Below, piece after piece: positions 17,588-26,779 of a stretch of DNA of 64,000 nt. The translations under genes were made by a program, and so were the position numbers. Origin of the DNA: Mycobacterium sp. D16R12 (GTDB lineage: Bacteria > Actinomycetota > Actinomycetes > Mycobacteriales > Mycobacteriaceae); the NCBI RefSeq assembly GCF_002013465.1, contig NZ_MAFC01000009.1, positions 124,001 through 188,000 of the forward strand. The letters run 5' to 3'. The notes beneath the pieces are model-generated. The model was not told the DNA's origin. It did no database searches and saw only the letters and a program-made list of their open reading frames with translations. Position 1 is the stretch's first letter. Every line of letters starts with the position of its first letter.

Positions 17588-18277
17588 GTGAGCCGAAACT
17601 ATTCGATGGGCCGTGAGGACCTGGATGCGTCGTGGTTCGAGACGGTTGCGATAGCGCAGGCGATCGCCTCGGGTGACAAGGTTTCCGCGGCGCACATCCT
17701 GCGGACCAGCCAGCGCGGACTCGCCGTTTCCGAAGGCCTGCTACACCTGCTCTCGGTGCTGATGCGGGCGGCCCCGGCCGGTGCTGCGAGTCGGTTGCTC
17801 GACACCGCCCGGGCCTGCGCGCCACCACCGCCTATACCGAATCTCATTCCAGCACAACCATTCCAGGAGGTCGCGTACACAATGCCCACGCTCACCGATG
17901 AGATGAAGCGGATGCTCGGTTCCCAACTGGCGGTACTGGCGACGGTGACCGACGGCACGACACCCAACATCGGGCCCAAACGTTCGCTGCGGGTGCGCGA
18001 TGAACGGTCCCTGATTTTCAATGAGAATACTGGCGGGCAGACATTGGCCAATATCCTTGCCGGATCAAAGATTTCCGTCGCGGTGATCGACCGCGACGCA
18101 CTGGACGGGTATCGGTTCGTCGGTTCTGCCCACATCCATGACTCGGGACCGGCATTCGATGATGCCGTTGCCTTCGCGGAGGAGCGGGGCATGAAACACC
18201 CCCGTTGCGCCGTCGTCATCGCCATCGAGGGCATCTACACACTCAAGCCTGGCGTTACTGCGGGTAAGCCCGTGTAG
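17588..18277 (+). CDS. Pyridoxamine 5'-phosphate oxidase-like FMN protein with N-terminal extension
   Basis: The C-terminal 130 residues (from MPTLTDEMKRMLGSQLAVLATV) form a PNPOx-like split barrel that binds FMN or a similar flavin; SLIFNENTGGQTLANI is typical. The N-terminal 97 residues are a helical, alanine-rich segment ending in a proline run (PPPPIP) that I do not recognise. An ATG at 17882 with GGAGG 11 bases upstream could start the flavin domain alone, so the frame may express one long protein, a short one, or both. TTG 17585 is an alternative upstream start. It follows WhiB by about ten bases. Confidence 0.65.
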   Translation: MSRNYSMGREDLDASWFETVAIAQAIASGDKVSAAHILRTSQRGLAVSEGLLHLLSVLMRAAPAGAASRLLDTARACAPPPPIPNLIPAQPFQEVAYTMPTLTDEMKRMLGSQLAVLATVTDGTTPNIGPKRSLRVRDERSLIFNENTGGQTLANILAGSKISVAVIDRDALDGYRFVGSAHIHDSGPAFDDAVAFAEERGMKHPRCAVVIAIEGIYTLKPGVTAGKPV

Positions 18278-18286
18278 ACATGGATC

Positions 18287-18565
18287 ATGACGAAGCCCCT
18301 CCCGGCGTCTGACGAGGTCGTCCTGTACTGGCGGCCGGGTTGTCCTTTCTGTATCAAGCTTCGGGCGCAGCTGCGTTTCAGTCCACTGCGCTACACCGAG
18401 GTCAACATCTGGGAATCCCCGGAAGCGGCCGCCTACGTGCGTTCGGTCGCCGACGGCAACGAGACGGTTCCGACCGTCGACGTCGCGGGTCATCCCTTGG
18501 TGAATCCCTCGCGGCGTGAGCTGTTGGCGGCCGCCCGAGAACACGCGCCGCGGGCGCTGCGATAG
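18287..18565 (+). CDS. Glutaredoxin / mycoredoxin-like thiol-disulfide protein
   Basis: The 92-residue protein has a thioredoxin fold with the active-site CPFC (C19, C22) in WRPGCPFCIKL. The cis-proline loop is ETVPTVDV, and NPSRRELLAA near the end resembles mycoredoxins. These reduce mixed disulfides with mycothiol in the cytosol. Classical Mrx1 has CGYC, so this is a paralogue rather than Mrx1 itself. It begins ten bases after the PNPOx-like gene and is likely the last gene of the M-box operon. Confidence 0.85.
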   Translation: MTKPLPASDEVVLYWRPGCPFCIKLRAQLRFSPLRYTEVNIWESPEAAAYVRSVADGNETVPTVDVAGHPLVNPSRRELLAAAREHAPRALR

Positions 18566-18698
18566 TGACGCTCCTCACTTCGAGATGGCACCTGAACCCA
18601 GCATGCCTGGTCAGACCAGCGCGAATGTCCAGTGTCCGGGAGGTGGAGAACATGGATCCACAGGGAATAGTTAGCTTAGGTATGTACTTTTATCAGGT

Positions 18699-18712
18699 GG
18701 GCAATGTTGCCC
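18699..18712. promoter_or_regulatory. GGGCAA/TTGCCC inverted repeat upstream of the CAR gene
   Basis: Six-base perfect arms (18699-18704 and 18707-18712) with a 2-base centre lie 39 bases before the CAR start, in a locally A+T-rich leader. Position and symmetry suit an operator. No regulator is adjacent. Confidence 0.35.
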
Positions 18713-18750
18713 TCCCACTTACTTAACGCCGATCTCCGAGGTATCTAGGC

Positions 18751-21700
18751 ATGACTGAAACGATCTCCACACCTGCCGCCACGACGACGCCTGATCTCGC
18801 GGAACAACAGGAACTCGAACGACGCGTCGCGCAGGTCGTGTCCAACGACTTGCAGCTACAGGGGCTCATCCCCGACGACGCAGTGACCGATGCGGTCAAC
18901 GAAGCCGGTCTGCCGCTGGTCGAGGTGATCCGGCGACTCCTGGAGGGCTACGGAGATCGCCCGGCCCTCGGGCACCGTGCCGCGGACTTGGTGACCGACG
19001 AGAACGGCGTGACAAGCCTCGCGCTGAAGCCCGAGTACGTCACCACCTCCTATCGCGAACTCTGGAACCGGGCCGAGGCCATCGCCGCGGCCTGGCATGA
19101 GCAGGGAGTCCGTGATGGGGACTTTGTCGCTCAGCTCGGTTTCACCAGCACGGACTTCGCCTCGCTGGATGTCGCGGGGCTTCGCCTCGGCACCGTGTCG
19201 GTGCCGTTGCAGACCGGCGCATCGGTGCAGCAGCGCAACGCGATCCTTGAGGAAACCCAACCCACGGTCTTCGCGGCCAGTATCGAGTACCTCGATGCGG
19301 CGGTGGAGTCGCTCCTTGCGGCGCCGTCTGTGCGCCTGTTGTCGGTCTTCGACTATCACCCGGAGGTAGACGGCCATCGCGAGGCGCTTCGCGCCGCACG
19401 CACCCGGCTCGAGGACGCCGGCCGGACGATCACCGTCGATCCGCTCGGCGATGCGATCGCGCGCGGACGTGAGCTGCCTGCGGCTCCACAGCCCAGCGAG
19501 GACCCCGACGCACTGCGTCTGCTCATCTACACATCCGGCAGCACCGGCACCCCCAAGGGTGCGATGTACCCGCAGTGGCTGGTGGCCAACCTGTGGCAGA
19601 AGAAGTGGCTCAGCAGCACGGTGATTCCGGGAGTGGGCGTCAACTTCATGCCGATGAGCCATCTGGCGGGCCGTCTCACGCTGATGGGCACACTCTCCGG
19701 GGGCGGTACGGCGTACTACATCGCTTCCAGCGACCTGTCGACCTTCTTCGAGGACATTGCGCTCATCCGTCCCACCGAAGTGCTGTTCGTGCCGCGCGTG
19801 GTGGAGATGGTCTTCCAGCGTTACCAGGCCGAGCTGGATCGCTCGCTTGCCCCCGGCGAAAGTAATGCGGACATCGCCGAGCAGATCAAGGTGCGCATCC
19901 GCGAGGAGGATTTCGGCGGGCGCGTGCTCAGCGCCGGATCCGGTTCTGCGCCATTGTCTCCCGAGATGAACGACTTCATGGAGTCGCTGCTGCAGGTAGC
20001 GATGCTCGACGGCTACGGTTCCACCGAAGCCGGGGCAGTATGGCGCGACGGCCTCTTGCAGCGTCCCCCCGTCACCGAATACAAACTGGTGGACGTTCCC
20101 GAACTTGGTTATTTCACAACGGATTCCCCGCATCCCAGGGGCGAACTGCGCATCAAGTCGGAGACCATGTTCCCCGGCTACTACAAGCGCCCGGAAACCA
20201 CGGCCGACGTCTTCGACGAGGACGGCTACTACTTGACGGGCGACGTAGTGGCCGAGTTGGGGCCAGACCACCTCAAGTATCTTGACCGCGTCAAGAACGT
20301 GCTCAAGCTTGCCCAGGGTGAGTTTGTCGCGGTGTCCAAGTTGGAGGCCGCATACACCGGCAGCCCGCTGGTTCGGCAGATCTTCGTGTACGGCAACAGT
20401 GAGCGTTCCTTCTTGCTGGCGGTCGTGGTTCCCACACCGGAAGCCCTTGAACGGTATGCAGATTCGCCGGACGCGCTCAAACCGCTGATCCAGGATTCTC
20501 TGCAGCAGGTCGCCAAGGGTGCGGAGCTGCAGTCCTATGAAATCCCCCGGGACTTCATCGTCGAGACGGTGCCGTTCACGGTGGAATCCGGCCTGCTGTC
20601 GGATGCGCGCAAGCTGCTGCGTCCGAAGCTGAAGGAGCACTACGGCGAACGGCTGGAGGCGCTGTACACCGATCTGGCCGAAAGCCAGAACGAGCGGTTG
20701 CGTGAGCTCGCACGGGAAGCGGACAGTCGTCCGGTCCTGGATACGGTGACCGACGCCGCGGCGGCACTGTTGGGGGCATCTTCCTCCGACCTGGCGCCCG
20801 ATGTGCGGTTCATCGACCTCGGTGGCGATTCGCTCTCGGCGTTGTCGTACTCCGAGCTGCTGCGCGACATCTTTGAGGTGGACGTTCCGGTTGGTGTCAT
20901 CAACAGCGTCGCCAATGATCTTGCCGCGATCGCCCGGCACATCGAGGCACAGCGCACTGGTGCCGCGACGCAGCCGACGTTCGCATCGGTCCACGGCAGG
21001 GGAGCCACGGTTATCAATGCCGCCGAGCTCACCCTGGACAAGTTCATCGATGAGTCGTTGCTGAAGGCGTCCAAGAACATTCAGCCACCGACCACGGACG
21101 TCAAGAGCGTATTGGTGACCGGTGGAAACGGCTGGCTCGGACGCTGGCTGGTGCTGGACTGGCTCGAGCGCCTGGTGCCCAAAGGCGGAAAGGTGTACGC
21201 GCTTATCCGCGGCTCCGATGCTGCGGCCGCCCGTGCACGGCTTGACGCGGTGTACGAATCGGGAGACCCCAAGCTGTCGGCCCACTACCGCCAGCTCGCC
21301 GAGCAAGGCCTCGAAGTGATCGCCGGTGATTTCGGTGACCAGGATCTGGGCCTGTCCGAAGACGTTTGGCAGAAGCTGGCCCGTGATGTGGATCTGATTG
21401 CCCACTCGGGCGCGTTGGTCAACCACGTCCTGCCGTACAGCCAGCTGTTCGGGCCGAATGTGGCGGGCACTGCCGAGATCATCAAACTGGCGATCTCCGA
21501 ACGGCTCAAGCCGGTCACCTACTTGTCGACGGTCGGTATTGCCGATCAGATCCCGGTGACCCAGTTCGAAGAAGATTCCGATGTTCGTGTGATGTCGGCA
21601 GAGCGTCAGATCAACGACGGTTACGCCAACGGATATGGAAACTCGAAGTGGGCGGGCGAGGTTCTGCTGCGTGAGGCCCACGACCTGGCCGGGCTGCCGG

Positions 21701-22308
21701 TGCGGGTGTTCCGCTCCGACATGATCCTCGCCCACAGCGACTACCACGGTCAGCTGAACGTCACCGACGTGTTCACCCGCACCATCCAGAGCTTGTTGCT
21801 CACCGGAGTCGCGCCGGCCAGTTTCTACGAACTGGACGTCGACGGCAACCGTCAGCGGGCGCACTACGATGGTGTCCCCGGCGATTTCACCGCCGCGTCC
21901 ATCACTGCGATCGGTGGCGTGAATGTGACAGATGACTACCGCAGCTTCGACGTCTTTAATCCCCACCACGACGGCGTCTCCATGGATACCTTCGTGGATT
22001 GGCTCATCGAGGCCGGGTACAAGATCGCTCGGATCGACGACTACGGCCAATGGCTCGCCCGATTCGAAACAGCCCTCAAGGGGCTACCCGAGCAGCAGCG
22101 CCAGCAGTCCGTGTTACCGCTGCTCAAGATGTACCAGAAGCCGCAGCCAGCGATCGACGGAAGTGCGCTCCCGACAGCTGAATTCAGTGGGGCCGTACGG
22201 GAGGCAAAGGTCGGCGGTTTGGGCCAGACACCGGGCGAGATCCCACATGTCACCAAGGATCTGATCCTCAAGTACGCCGCCGATATCGGCCTACTGGGCC
22301 TGATCTAG
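18751..22308 (+). CDS. car: Carboxylic acid reductase (adenylation - carrier - reductase)
   Basis: The 1185-residue enzyme reduces carboxylic acids to aldehydes with ATP and NADPH. The adenylation domain spans about residues 1-650, with core IYTSGSTGTPKGA near 260 and GYGSTEAG near 423. The carrier domain has GGDSLSALS with the phosphopantetheine Ser at about 694. The NADPH reductase domain has TGGNGWLGRW near 790 and YGNSKWAGE near 962. Length matches known mycobacterial and Nocardia CARs (about 1170-1190). It needs a phosphopantetheinyl transferase encoded elsewhere. It is monocistronic, with an inverted repeat upstream and a strong hairpin downstream. Confidence 0.95.
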   Translation: MTETISTPAATTTPDLAEQQELERRVAQVVSNDLQLQGLIPDDAVTDAVNEAGLPLVEVIRRLLEGYGDRPALGHRAADLVTDENGVTSLALKPEYVTTSYRELWNRAEAIAAAWHEQGVRDGDFVAQLGFTSTDFASLDVAGLRLGTVSVPLQTGASVQQRNAILEETQPTVFAASIEYLDAAVESLLAAPSVRLLSVFDYHPEVDGHREALRAARTRLEDAGRTITVDPLGDAIARGRELPAAPQPSEDPDALRLLIYTSGSTGTPKGAMYPQWLVANLWQKKWLSSTVIPGVGVNFMPMSHLAGRLTLMGTLSGGGTAYYIASSDLSTFFEDIALIRPTEVLFVPRVVEMVFQRYQAELDRSLAPGESNADIAEQIKVRIREEDFGGRVLSAGSGSAPLSPEMNDFMESLLQVAMLDGYGSTEAGAVWRDGLLQRPPVTEYKLVDVPELGYFTTDSPHPRGELRIKSETMFPGYYKRPETTADVFDEDGYYLTGDVVAELGPDHLKYLDRVKNVLKLAQGEFVAVSKLEAAYTGSPLVRQIFVYGNSERSFLLAVVVPTPEALERYADSPDALKPLIQDSLQQVAKGAELQSYEIPRDFIVETVPFTVESGLLSDARKLLRPKLKEHYGERLEALYTDLAESQNERLRELAREADSRPVLDTVTDAAAALLGASSSDLAPDVRFIDLGGDSLSALSYSELLRDIFEVDVPVGVINSVANDLAAIARHIEAQRTGAATQPTFASVHGRGATVINAAELTLDKFIDESLLKASKNIQPPTTDVKSVLVTGGNGWLGRWLVLDWLERLVPKGGKVYALIRGSDAAAARARLDAVYESGDPKLSAHYRQLAEQGLEVIAGDFGDQDLGLSEDVWQKLARDVDLIAHSGALVNHVLPYSQLFGPNVAGTAEIIKLAISERLKPVTYLSTVGIADQIPVTQFEEDSDVRVMSAERQINDGYANGYGNSKWAGEVLLREAHDLAGLPVRVFRSDMILAHSDYHGQLNVTDVFTRTIQSLLLTGVAPASFYELDVDGNRQRAHYDGVPGDFTAASITAIGGVNVTDDYRSFDVFNPHHDGVSMDTFVDWLIEAGYKIARIDDYGQWLARFETALKGLPEQQRQQSVLPLLKMYQKPQPAIDGSALPTAEFSGAVREAKVGGLGQTPGEIPHVTKDLILKYAADIGLLGLI

Positions 22309-22314
22309 TCGGGT

Positions 22315-22360
22315 CCGTTACCGGTTCTGCCGGGGTCCTCCGGGCAGTAGCCGGTAACGG
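22315..22360. terminator. Large stem-loop terminator downstream of CAR
   Basis: CCGTTACCGG (22315-22324) pairs perfectly with CCGGTAACGG (22351-22360). An inner stem CTGCC (22327-22331) pairs with GGCAG (22343-22347). It begins seven bases after the CAR stop. There is no U-tract, which is common for mycobacterial hairpins. It also lies inside the 3' remnant of the opposing pseudogene. Confidence 0.55.
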
Positions 22361-23203
22361 GCACGTTCAGGGTCGGCGCGGTACCAGGTGAGGGTCTGGC
22401 GGATACCGTCCTCCCAACTGGTGGCGACGCGGCCGGTGAGCTCCCGAAAGCGGCTGTCGTCGAGAAGGAATGGCCGTTCGAATGGGTAGAGCAGCTCCGC
22501 GCCTTCACGGGCAATGGCGCTATCAGTTTGAGAAGCCGGATCAGCCCTGGGGTAAGTCGGCCAACCTCGGGTGATGTGCCGGCGACGTTGCCGAGTGTCT
22601 CGATGAATTCCCGCCCGGTGCTGGCGGGGGCTACCGGCACATGGAAGACCTGTCCCGCCGCGGCCGGATGCTGCCCGAGATCGGACAGTGCGCGGCCGAA
22701 GTCGCCGATGAACGTCGCCGTCATCGGCAGGTCGGGATCGCCGGGCCACATGGCCTTGCGTCCGGTTAGCCCAGCGGTGAAAAGCCCTGCACCGAGCGAT
22801 GACTCGACGCGTGGACCGTAGAGTCCGGCAGCTCGTCCGATCGTGGGCTCGGGCTGTCCTCGCGCATCGGGCCGTCCACCTTGCCGTACATCCAAGTGTC
22901 ATCGGCGTAGACAAGTCGTGCGCCGACGTTCCCCGCCGCGGTGATCAACGACCGAGTCAGGTCGACGTAGGTGGGCAACCAAGAGTCCATCGGTGGCAGT
23001 GCGCAGTGATAGACGCAGGCCGCTCCGGCGCAGATCTCAGTCATGCGTGCGGCATCGGTCGCGTCTGCGGCGACGACGTCCACCCCGGCCGGTGTGCCCG
23101 TGCCGCTTCGGCTGACCGCGCGCACGGTGTGACCGGCGGCGAGCAGTTCGATCGTCGCGACTAATCTTGTCGCGGCACGATCTACGCTGTGATGGACGCA
23201 GGA
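22318..23203 (-). pseudogene. Decayed NAD-dependent epimerase/dehydratase (SDR) gene
   Basis: Pieces of one extended-SDR protein are spread over three reverse frames. The N-terminal piece (about 23203-22800) carries GHTVRAVSR, DVVAADATDA and DDTWMYGKVDGPM. A middle piece (about 22850-22500) carries AGLYGPRVESSLGAGLF and FIGDFGRAL. A final piece (about 22500-22318) carries LLYPFERPFLLDDSRF and TSWEDGIRQTL. At least two frameshifts, and probably an internal deletion after the YxxxK region, separate them. The usual N-terminal glycine-rich NAD motif is absent. It is convergent with CAR. Confidence 0.7.
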
Positions 23204-23210
23204 GGAAATC

Positions 23211-24479
23211 ATGGCCAAGAGCCCCGTAGCGGTTCTCGGTGGTACTGCACTAGCGGGCGTGGGTACGGCGGTGGCCGGGATCGCAGGCTCGGCCGCGGCT
23301 CTGCGCAGCCACTCGGTGGTGCGACAGCTCAACAGTTGGGCTGCGCGCAGGTTGACCGATGAACAGCGTGCCGATCGGCATGCAGCTATCTTGCCGACGC
23401 CCATCCCGGGCCCCAGCTTCTATGCCGACCCGGGTGACCTCAGTGACCGCGCCAACGGAGAGATCGTTCGCACGCACCATGTGATACCGCGTATTCCAGT
23501 GCCTGGAGCCACTATTCAACGGTTTATGGTCCGCTCCACCGATACCGCGGGAAATGCCGTACCAGTGACCGCGACACTGATCGAGCCGAACCGCCCATGG
23601 GGTGGCGCGGGTGCCCGACCGGTGGTGGTACGCAACCAACCGATCAATTCCCTGGGTTTGAAGGCGGCACCCTCGTACCGGATCGAGCGAGGCCTTTACA
23701 TAGATGTGCCGCCCCTGGCGCCGCTACTCCTGGCGCGAAACTATGCGGTGCTGATACCCGATCACGAGGGTCCGCGGATGGCCTACTCGGCCGGGCTCAT
23801 GGCCGCACACGCGGTACTGGACTCGGTGCGCGGAATGCACAGAGTATGTCCAGATCTCGTCGAATCCCCGATGGTCATGGATGGGTACAGCGGTGGCGCC
23901 ATCGCGACGGTGTGGGCCGCGCAGGAGCAGCCGGCCTATGCGCCGGAACTGAGGTTCAGCGGTGCGGTCGCGGGCGGTACGCCAACGGATTACGCACTGC
24001 TGTATCGCAGTATGAACGGCGCCTTGGGATCTGGTCTATTTGCGGCGGCCACGATCGGCCAGGCGCGCGAGTACCCGAGCATGGTGGAGCTCTTTGGCGA
24101 TTTTGCCTTCTACATGACGACTCTGATCAAAGACTTGCCGCAGCCGCCGTTGGCGGCGGCCGGGATTGCACGCATCGATCTAGACGTATTAGCCGCGATT
24201 CCATCGCCTTTCGAGTCTGAGATCGCGCAGGATGTGATCGCAGCCAACAAGCCGGGCGCCACGGCGCCGGCCATGCCGACCCTGCTGTACCACGGATCGC
24301 GTGATCGGTTCATCGGTGACCAGTTCGTTCCCGAGCAAGGCGTCACCGCGCTCATCGAGAGCTGGCGGTCCAAGGGGGCGTCGGTGGACTACTTGCCCGT
24401 GCCCGGCGAGCATCTGATCGCGGCCGGATGGGCGATGCCCAGTGTCCTACGCTGGATGCGCGGTGCCTTAGGGGATTAA
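23211..24479 (+). CDS. Secretory-lipase-family (PF03583-like) alpha/beta hydrolase
   Basis: The 422-residue protein has an N-terminal hydrophobic stretch (about residues 8-32) that could be a signal or anchor. It then shows the secretory lipase pattern: NQPINSLG, DHEGPRMAY, nucleophile GYSGGA (Ser near 223), a late acid (SRDRFIGDQ) and catalytic His in VPGEHLIAAGW near 402. Mycobacterial relatives hydrolyse acylglycerols or short esters at the envelope. The ATG at 23211 has AGGAGG upstream. It begins eight bases beyond the truncated 5' end of the pseudogene, and stands alone. Confidence 0.82.
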   Translation: MAKSPVAVLGGTALAGVGTAVAGIAGSAAALRSHSVVRQLNSWAARRLTDEQRADRHAAILPTPIPGPSFYADPGDLSDRANGEIVRTHHVIPRIPVPGATIQRFMVRSTDTAGNAVPVTATLIEPNRPWGGAGARPVVVRNQPINSLGLKAAPSYRIERGLYIDVPPLAPLLLARNYAVLIPDHEGPRMAYSAGLMAAHAVLDSVRGMHRVCPDLVESPMVMDGYSGGAIATVWAAQEQPAYAPELRFSGAVAGGTPTDYALLYRSMNGALGSGLFAAATIGQAREYPSMVELFGDFAFYMTTLIKDLPQPPLAAAGIARIDLDVLAAIPSPFESEIAQDVIAANKPGATAPAMPTLLYHGSRDRFIGDQFVPEQGVTALIESWRSKGASVDYLPVPGEHLIAAGWAMPSVLRWMRGALGD

Positions 24480-24554
24480 CGCCCTTCGAATCAGGATGTG
24501 ACTCAGGGTTTTCCCGGAGGCGCGGACACCGGCGGGACGGCTAGGCTCGCAGGC

Positions 24555-25892
24555 ATGACGACCGTCGCACCGGGGCATTCCGGCATCGCCGAAGACGATG
24601 GAGCTGATACCCCGGCACGGTGGACTCCGTTGCAGAAGATCGGATTCCGTCTGCTGTTCACCATCGGTGGCGGGATTGTTCTGCTCTCGGTGTACGACAA
24701 CCTCGGGCTTTACAACCTGTGTGAGCCGGTGTTGTGGTTGACGGCCCAGATAGGAAGCTTCCTCATCCGCGGACGCGGTATCGAACTCACCGTGTCTTCC
24801 GGAGGCGACCAGTTGTGGTCGTGGTGCTACCACCTCGGGTGGATTGTGATCGCGCTGGTGGTCACCGCGATATGGACGGCGTTGGACCGTCACCGGCCGA
24901 ACTACCGGCGCCTGGCCGCCTCGCTGTGGGTTTTCGCGCGGTTCGGTCTTGCGATGTCGATGATCACGTACGGAATCGCGAAGGCGATTCCCACACAGAT
25001 GGGGTTCATGGCTCTCCCCGATCGTCAGCTGCAATTAGTCGGTGACACAAGCCTATTCAACACATTATGGGGCTTCATGGGCGCCTCGGAACCGTATTCG
25101 ATAGCCGCCGGGATCGTGGAGCTGGTATCCGGGTTGCTGCTGCTGTGGAACCGAACGTGGGTCTTGGGCGCCTTGGGATCGGTGTTCGCCATGGCGCAGG
25201 TGTTCCTGCTTAACATGACCTATGACGTGCCCGTCAAGCAGGTCTCGGGAGAGCTGTTCTTGATTGCGGTCGCCGTCACCGCCCCACTGTGGCCCAACCT
25301 GGTGCGGGTGGTCCTCAACCGCGGCAACACCGAGCCGGTGCGGCTGTGGCCGGCGCTCGGCTCGCACCGGCGATGGCTGCTATGGACGGGCATCGCGCTG
25401 AAATTCGGGGTGTCCTCGGTCCTGACGGCGCTTATCGTGCTGCAGTCACTAGCGGTCTACTCGACATACAAGACACCCACATCGAGTCTCGATGGTGTAT
25501 GGCATGCAACGTCGTTCACCATCGACGGGCGCGGGGCGACGTTGAACCAGACTGATCCCGAACCGTGGCCCAACGTGGCGATTTCCCACCGCGATACTGT
25601 GGCGGAGTTCAGCGTGATGAAGTTTGTTGCCCAGACACCCGACGGACGTACCGCTGCGTGGCTGTTAGCGGTCAACGGTGACCGGCTGGAGTTGCGCAAG
25701 CGTGAGTCCGGTCCGCCGCAGCAGACACTTCATGCGCAGCAGCCCAGCCCGGATCGGCTGGTCCTCACCGGGGTCGTGGATGGCAAGAGGATCGACGGCA
25801 CCTATGAACGCCGGTTCATGGAGCGCAGCAAGTCCGGATTCCGATGGATTCAGCCGGAGATGGATCCCGAATCCGTGGACGCCGACGGGTAG
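24555..25892 (+). CDS. DoxX-like multi-pass membrane protein with C-terminal soluble domain
   Basis: From ATG 24555 the protein has 445 residues. About eight hydrophobic helices span residues 25-320, with a DoxX-like core around YGIAKAIPTQ and VELVSGLLLLWNRT. A soluble domain of roughly 115 residues follows (LDGVWHATSFTIDG, then VVDGKRIDGTYERRF), looking like a small beta-barrel. Function is not known. An upstream in-frame ATG at 24498 lacks the family N-terminus. It is the last gene before the lipopeptide cluster. Confidence 0.7.
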   Translation: MTTVAPGHSGIAEDDGADTPARWTPLQKIGFRLLFTIGGGIVLLSVYDNLGLYNLCEPVLWLTAQIGSFLIRGRGIELTVSSGGDQLWSWCYHLGWIVIALVVTAIWTALDRHRPNYRRLAASLWVFARFGLAMSMITYGIAKAIPTQMGFMALPDRQLQLVGDTSLFNTLWGFMGASEPYSIAAGIVELVSGLLLLWNRTWVLGALGSVFAMAQVFLLNMTYDVPVKQVSGELFLIAVAVTAPLWPNLVRVVLNRGNTEPVRLWPALGSHRRWLLWTGIALKFGVSSVLTALIVLQSLAVYSTYKTPTSSLDGVWHATSFTIDGRGATLNQTDPEPWPNVAISHRDTVAEFSVMKFVAQTPDGRTAAWLLAVNGDRLELRKRESGPPQQTLHAQQPSPDRLVLTGVVDGKRIDGTYERRFMERSKSGFRWIQPEMDPESVDADG

Positions 25893-26347
25893 CAGTCCGA
25901 AAACATCTGCACTGATGCCTATTTGGCGAGTCGTTGTTGTACTGCCCGCTCTCGCAGGTTGTTTCGCGTAGGCGCCGTGCGGGATGTGACCACGCCGAGG
26001 CCCCACATCTGGGCAACTAGCCACGCGAGCATTGCCGCTGAACGGCACGAGAACGGATTTCTGGACGAGCAGTCCATTCCCAAATTCGGTGAATAACAAG
26101 GTATTAGACGTTTCCAGACCGAGATTGCGGATTGTGTCTTTCGTGACGCGCTGACATGATTTACTCGTCGGAATCGGGTCGCGCGCGACGAGGCGTGCCG
26201 CACGTTGGCGGTGCTTCGCACACGACCGAGCCTGGGTGCCGTCGCATTCGAAGTTCGGTTATCCGTTGTGTTCACATCCGATCTGAAGATACATGTTCGT
26301 GCAGCTGACATGCTGCCGAGCGCGGAAGACAGTCGGAGGGACTCGAG
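25893..26347. other. 455-base intergenic region upstream of mmpS4
   Basis: No convincing gene is seen; frames here have scrambled, Arg/Ser-rich composition. The last 90 bases hold a weak promoter-like pair, TTGTGT (26266-26271) and ATACAT (26289-26294), 17 bases apart, and then the mmpS4 ribosome site GGAGGG (26335-26340). It is the likely control region of the export operon. Confidence 0.5.
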
Positions 26348-26779
26348 ATTTTCACGATCTTGAAGCGTGTGTGGATTCCGTTGGTGCTTGTGGTGGTGGC
26401 AGTCGCGGGCGGATTCACCGTGTCGCGGTTACACGGCGTCTTCGGTAACGAGCGTCGTCCCGCGTATGCCAGTGCCGAACGGGAAGAGAAACGGCCGCAC
26501 GACCCTAAGTACCTGATCTACGAGGTGTTTGGCCCCCCGGGGACGGTGGCGACCATCAGTTACTTCGATGCGGATGCCGAGCCGCAGGTGATCAAGCAGG
26601 CCCCGCTGCCCTGGTCGGTGGAGTTCCCGATCACCGAGGCGACCGCCATGGGAAACCTCACCGCACAGGGTGACACCGACAGCATTGGGTGCCGCATCCT
26701 CGTGGGGGACAAGGTCAAGGACGAGAAGATCCGATACGGCGTCAGCGCGTTGACCTTCTGCATGTTGAAGGCCGCATGA
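26348..26779 (+). CDS. mmpS4: MmpS4-type accessory membrane protein
   Basis: The 143-residue protein has one N-terminal membrane helix ([19 protein letters not shown]) followed by a periplasmic beta-sandwich with [14 protein letters not shown] and a conserved cysteine pair (IGCRI, TFCML). MmpS proteins partner MmpL transporters; MmpS4 is needed for GPL export. No ATG or GTG lies before the helix. The ribosome site GGAGGG is 7 bases before ATT 26348 but 19 bases before TTG 26360, so ATT, giving a start like [11 protein letters not shown], is preferred. The stop overlaps the mmpL4a ATG (ATGA). Confidence 0.88.
   Translation: MFTILKRVWIPLVLVVVAVAGGFTVSRLHGVFGNERRPAYASAEREEKRPHDPKYLIYEVFGPPGTVATISYFDADAEPQVIKQAPLPWSVEFPITEATAMGNLTAQGDTDSIGCRILVGDKVKDEKIRYGVSALTFCMLKAA

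Noticed and set aside
18669..18690. Possible IdeR iron box before CAR
   Set aside because: Only a partial half-site resemblance (TTAGCTTAGG); the second half is missing.
18856..22050. Very long open frame antisense to CAR (over 1000 codons)
   Set aside because: It mirrors the high-G+C codon pattern of CAR; the composition is His/Arg/Gln-rich with no recognisable domain, while the sense strand is a full CAR.
25919..26311. 130-codon reverse frame upstream of mmpS4
   Set aside because: Arg/Ser/Thr-rich scrambled composition, no ribosome site or domain.
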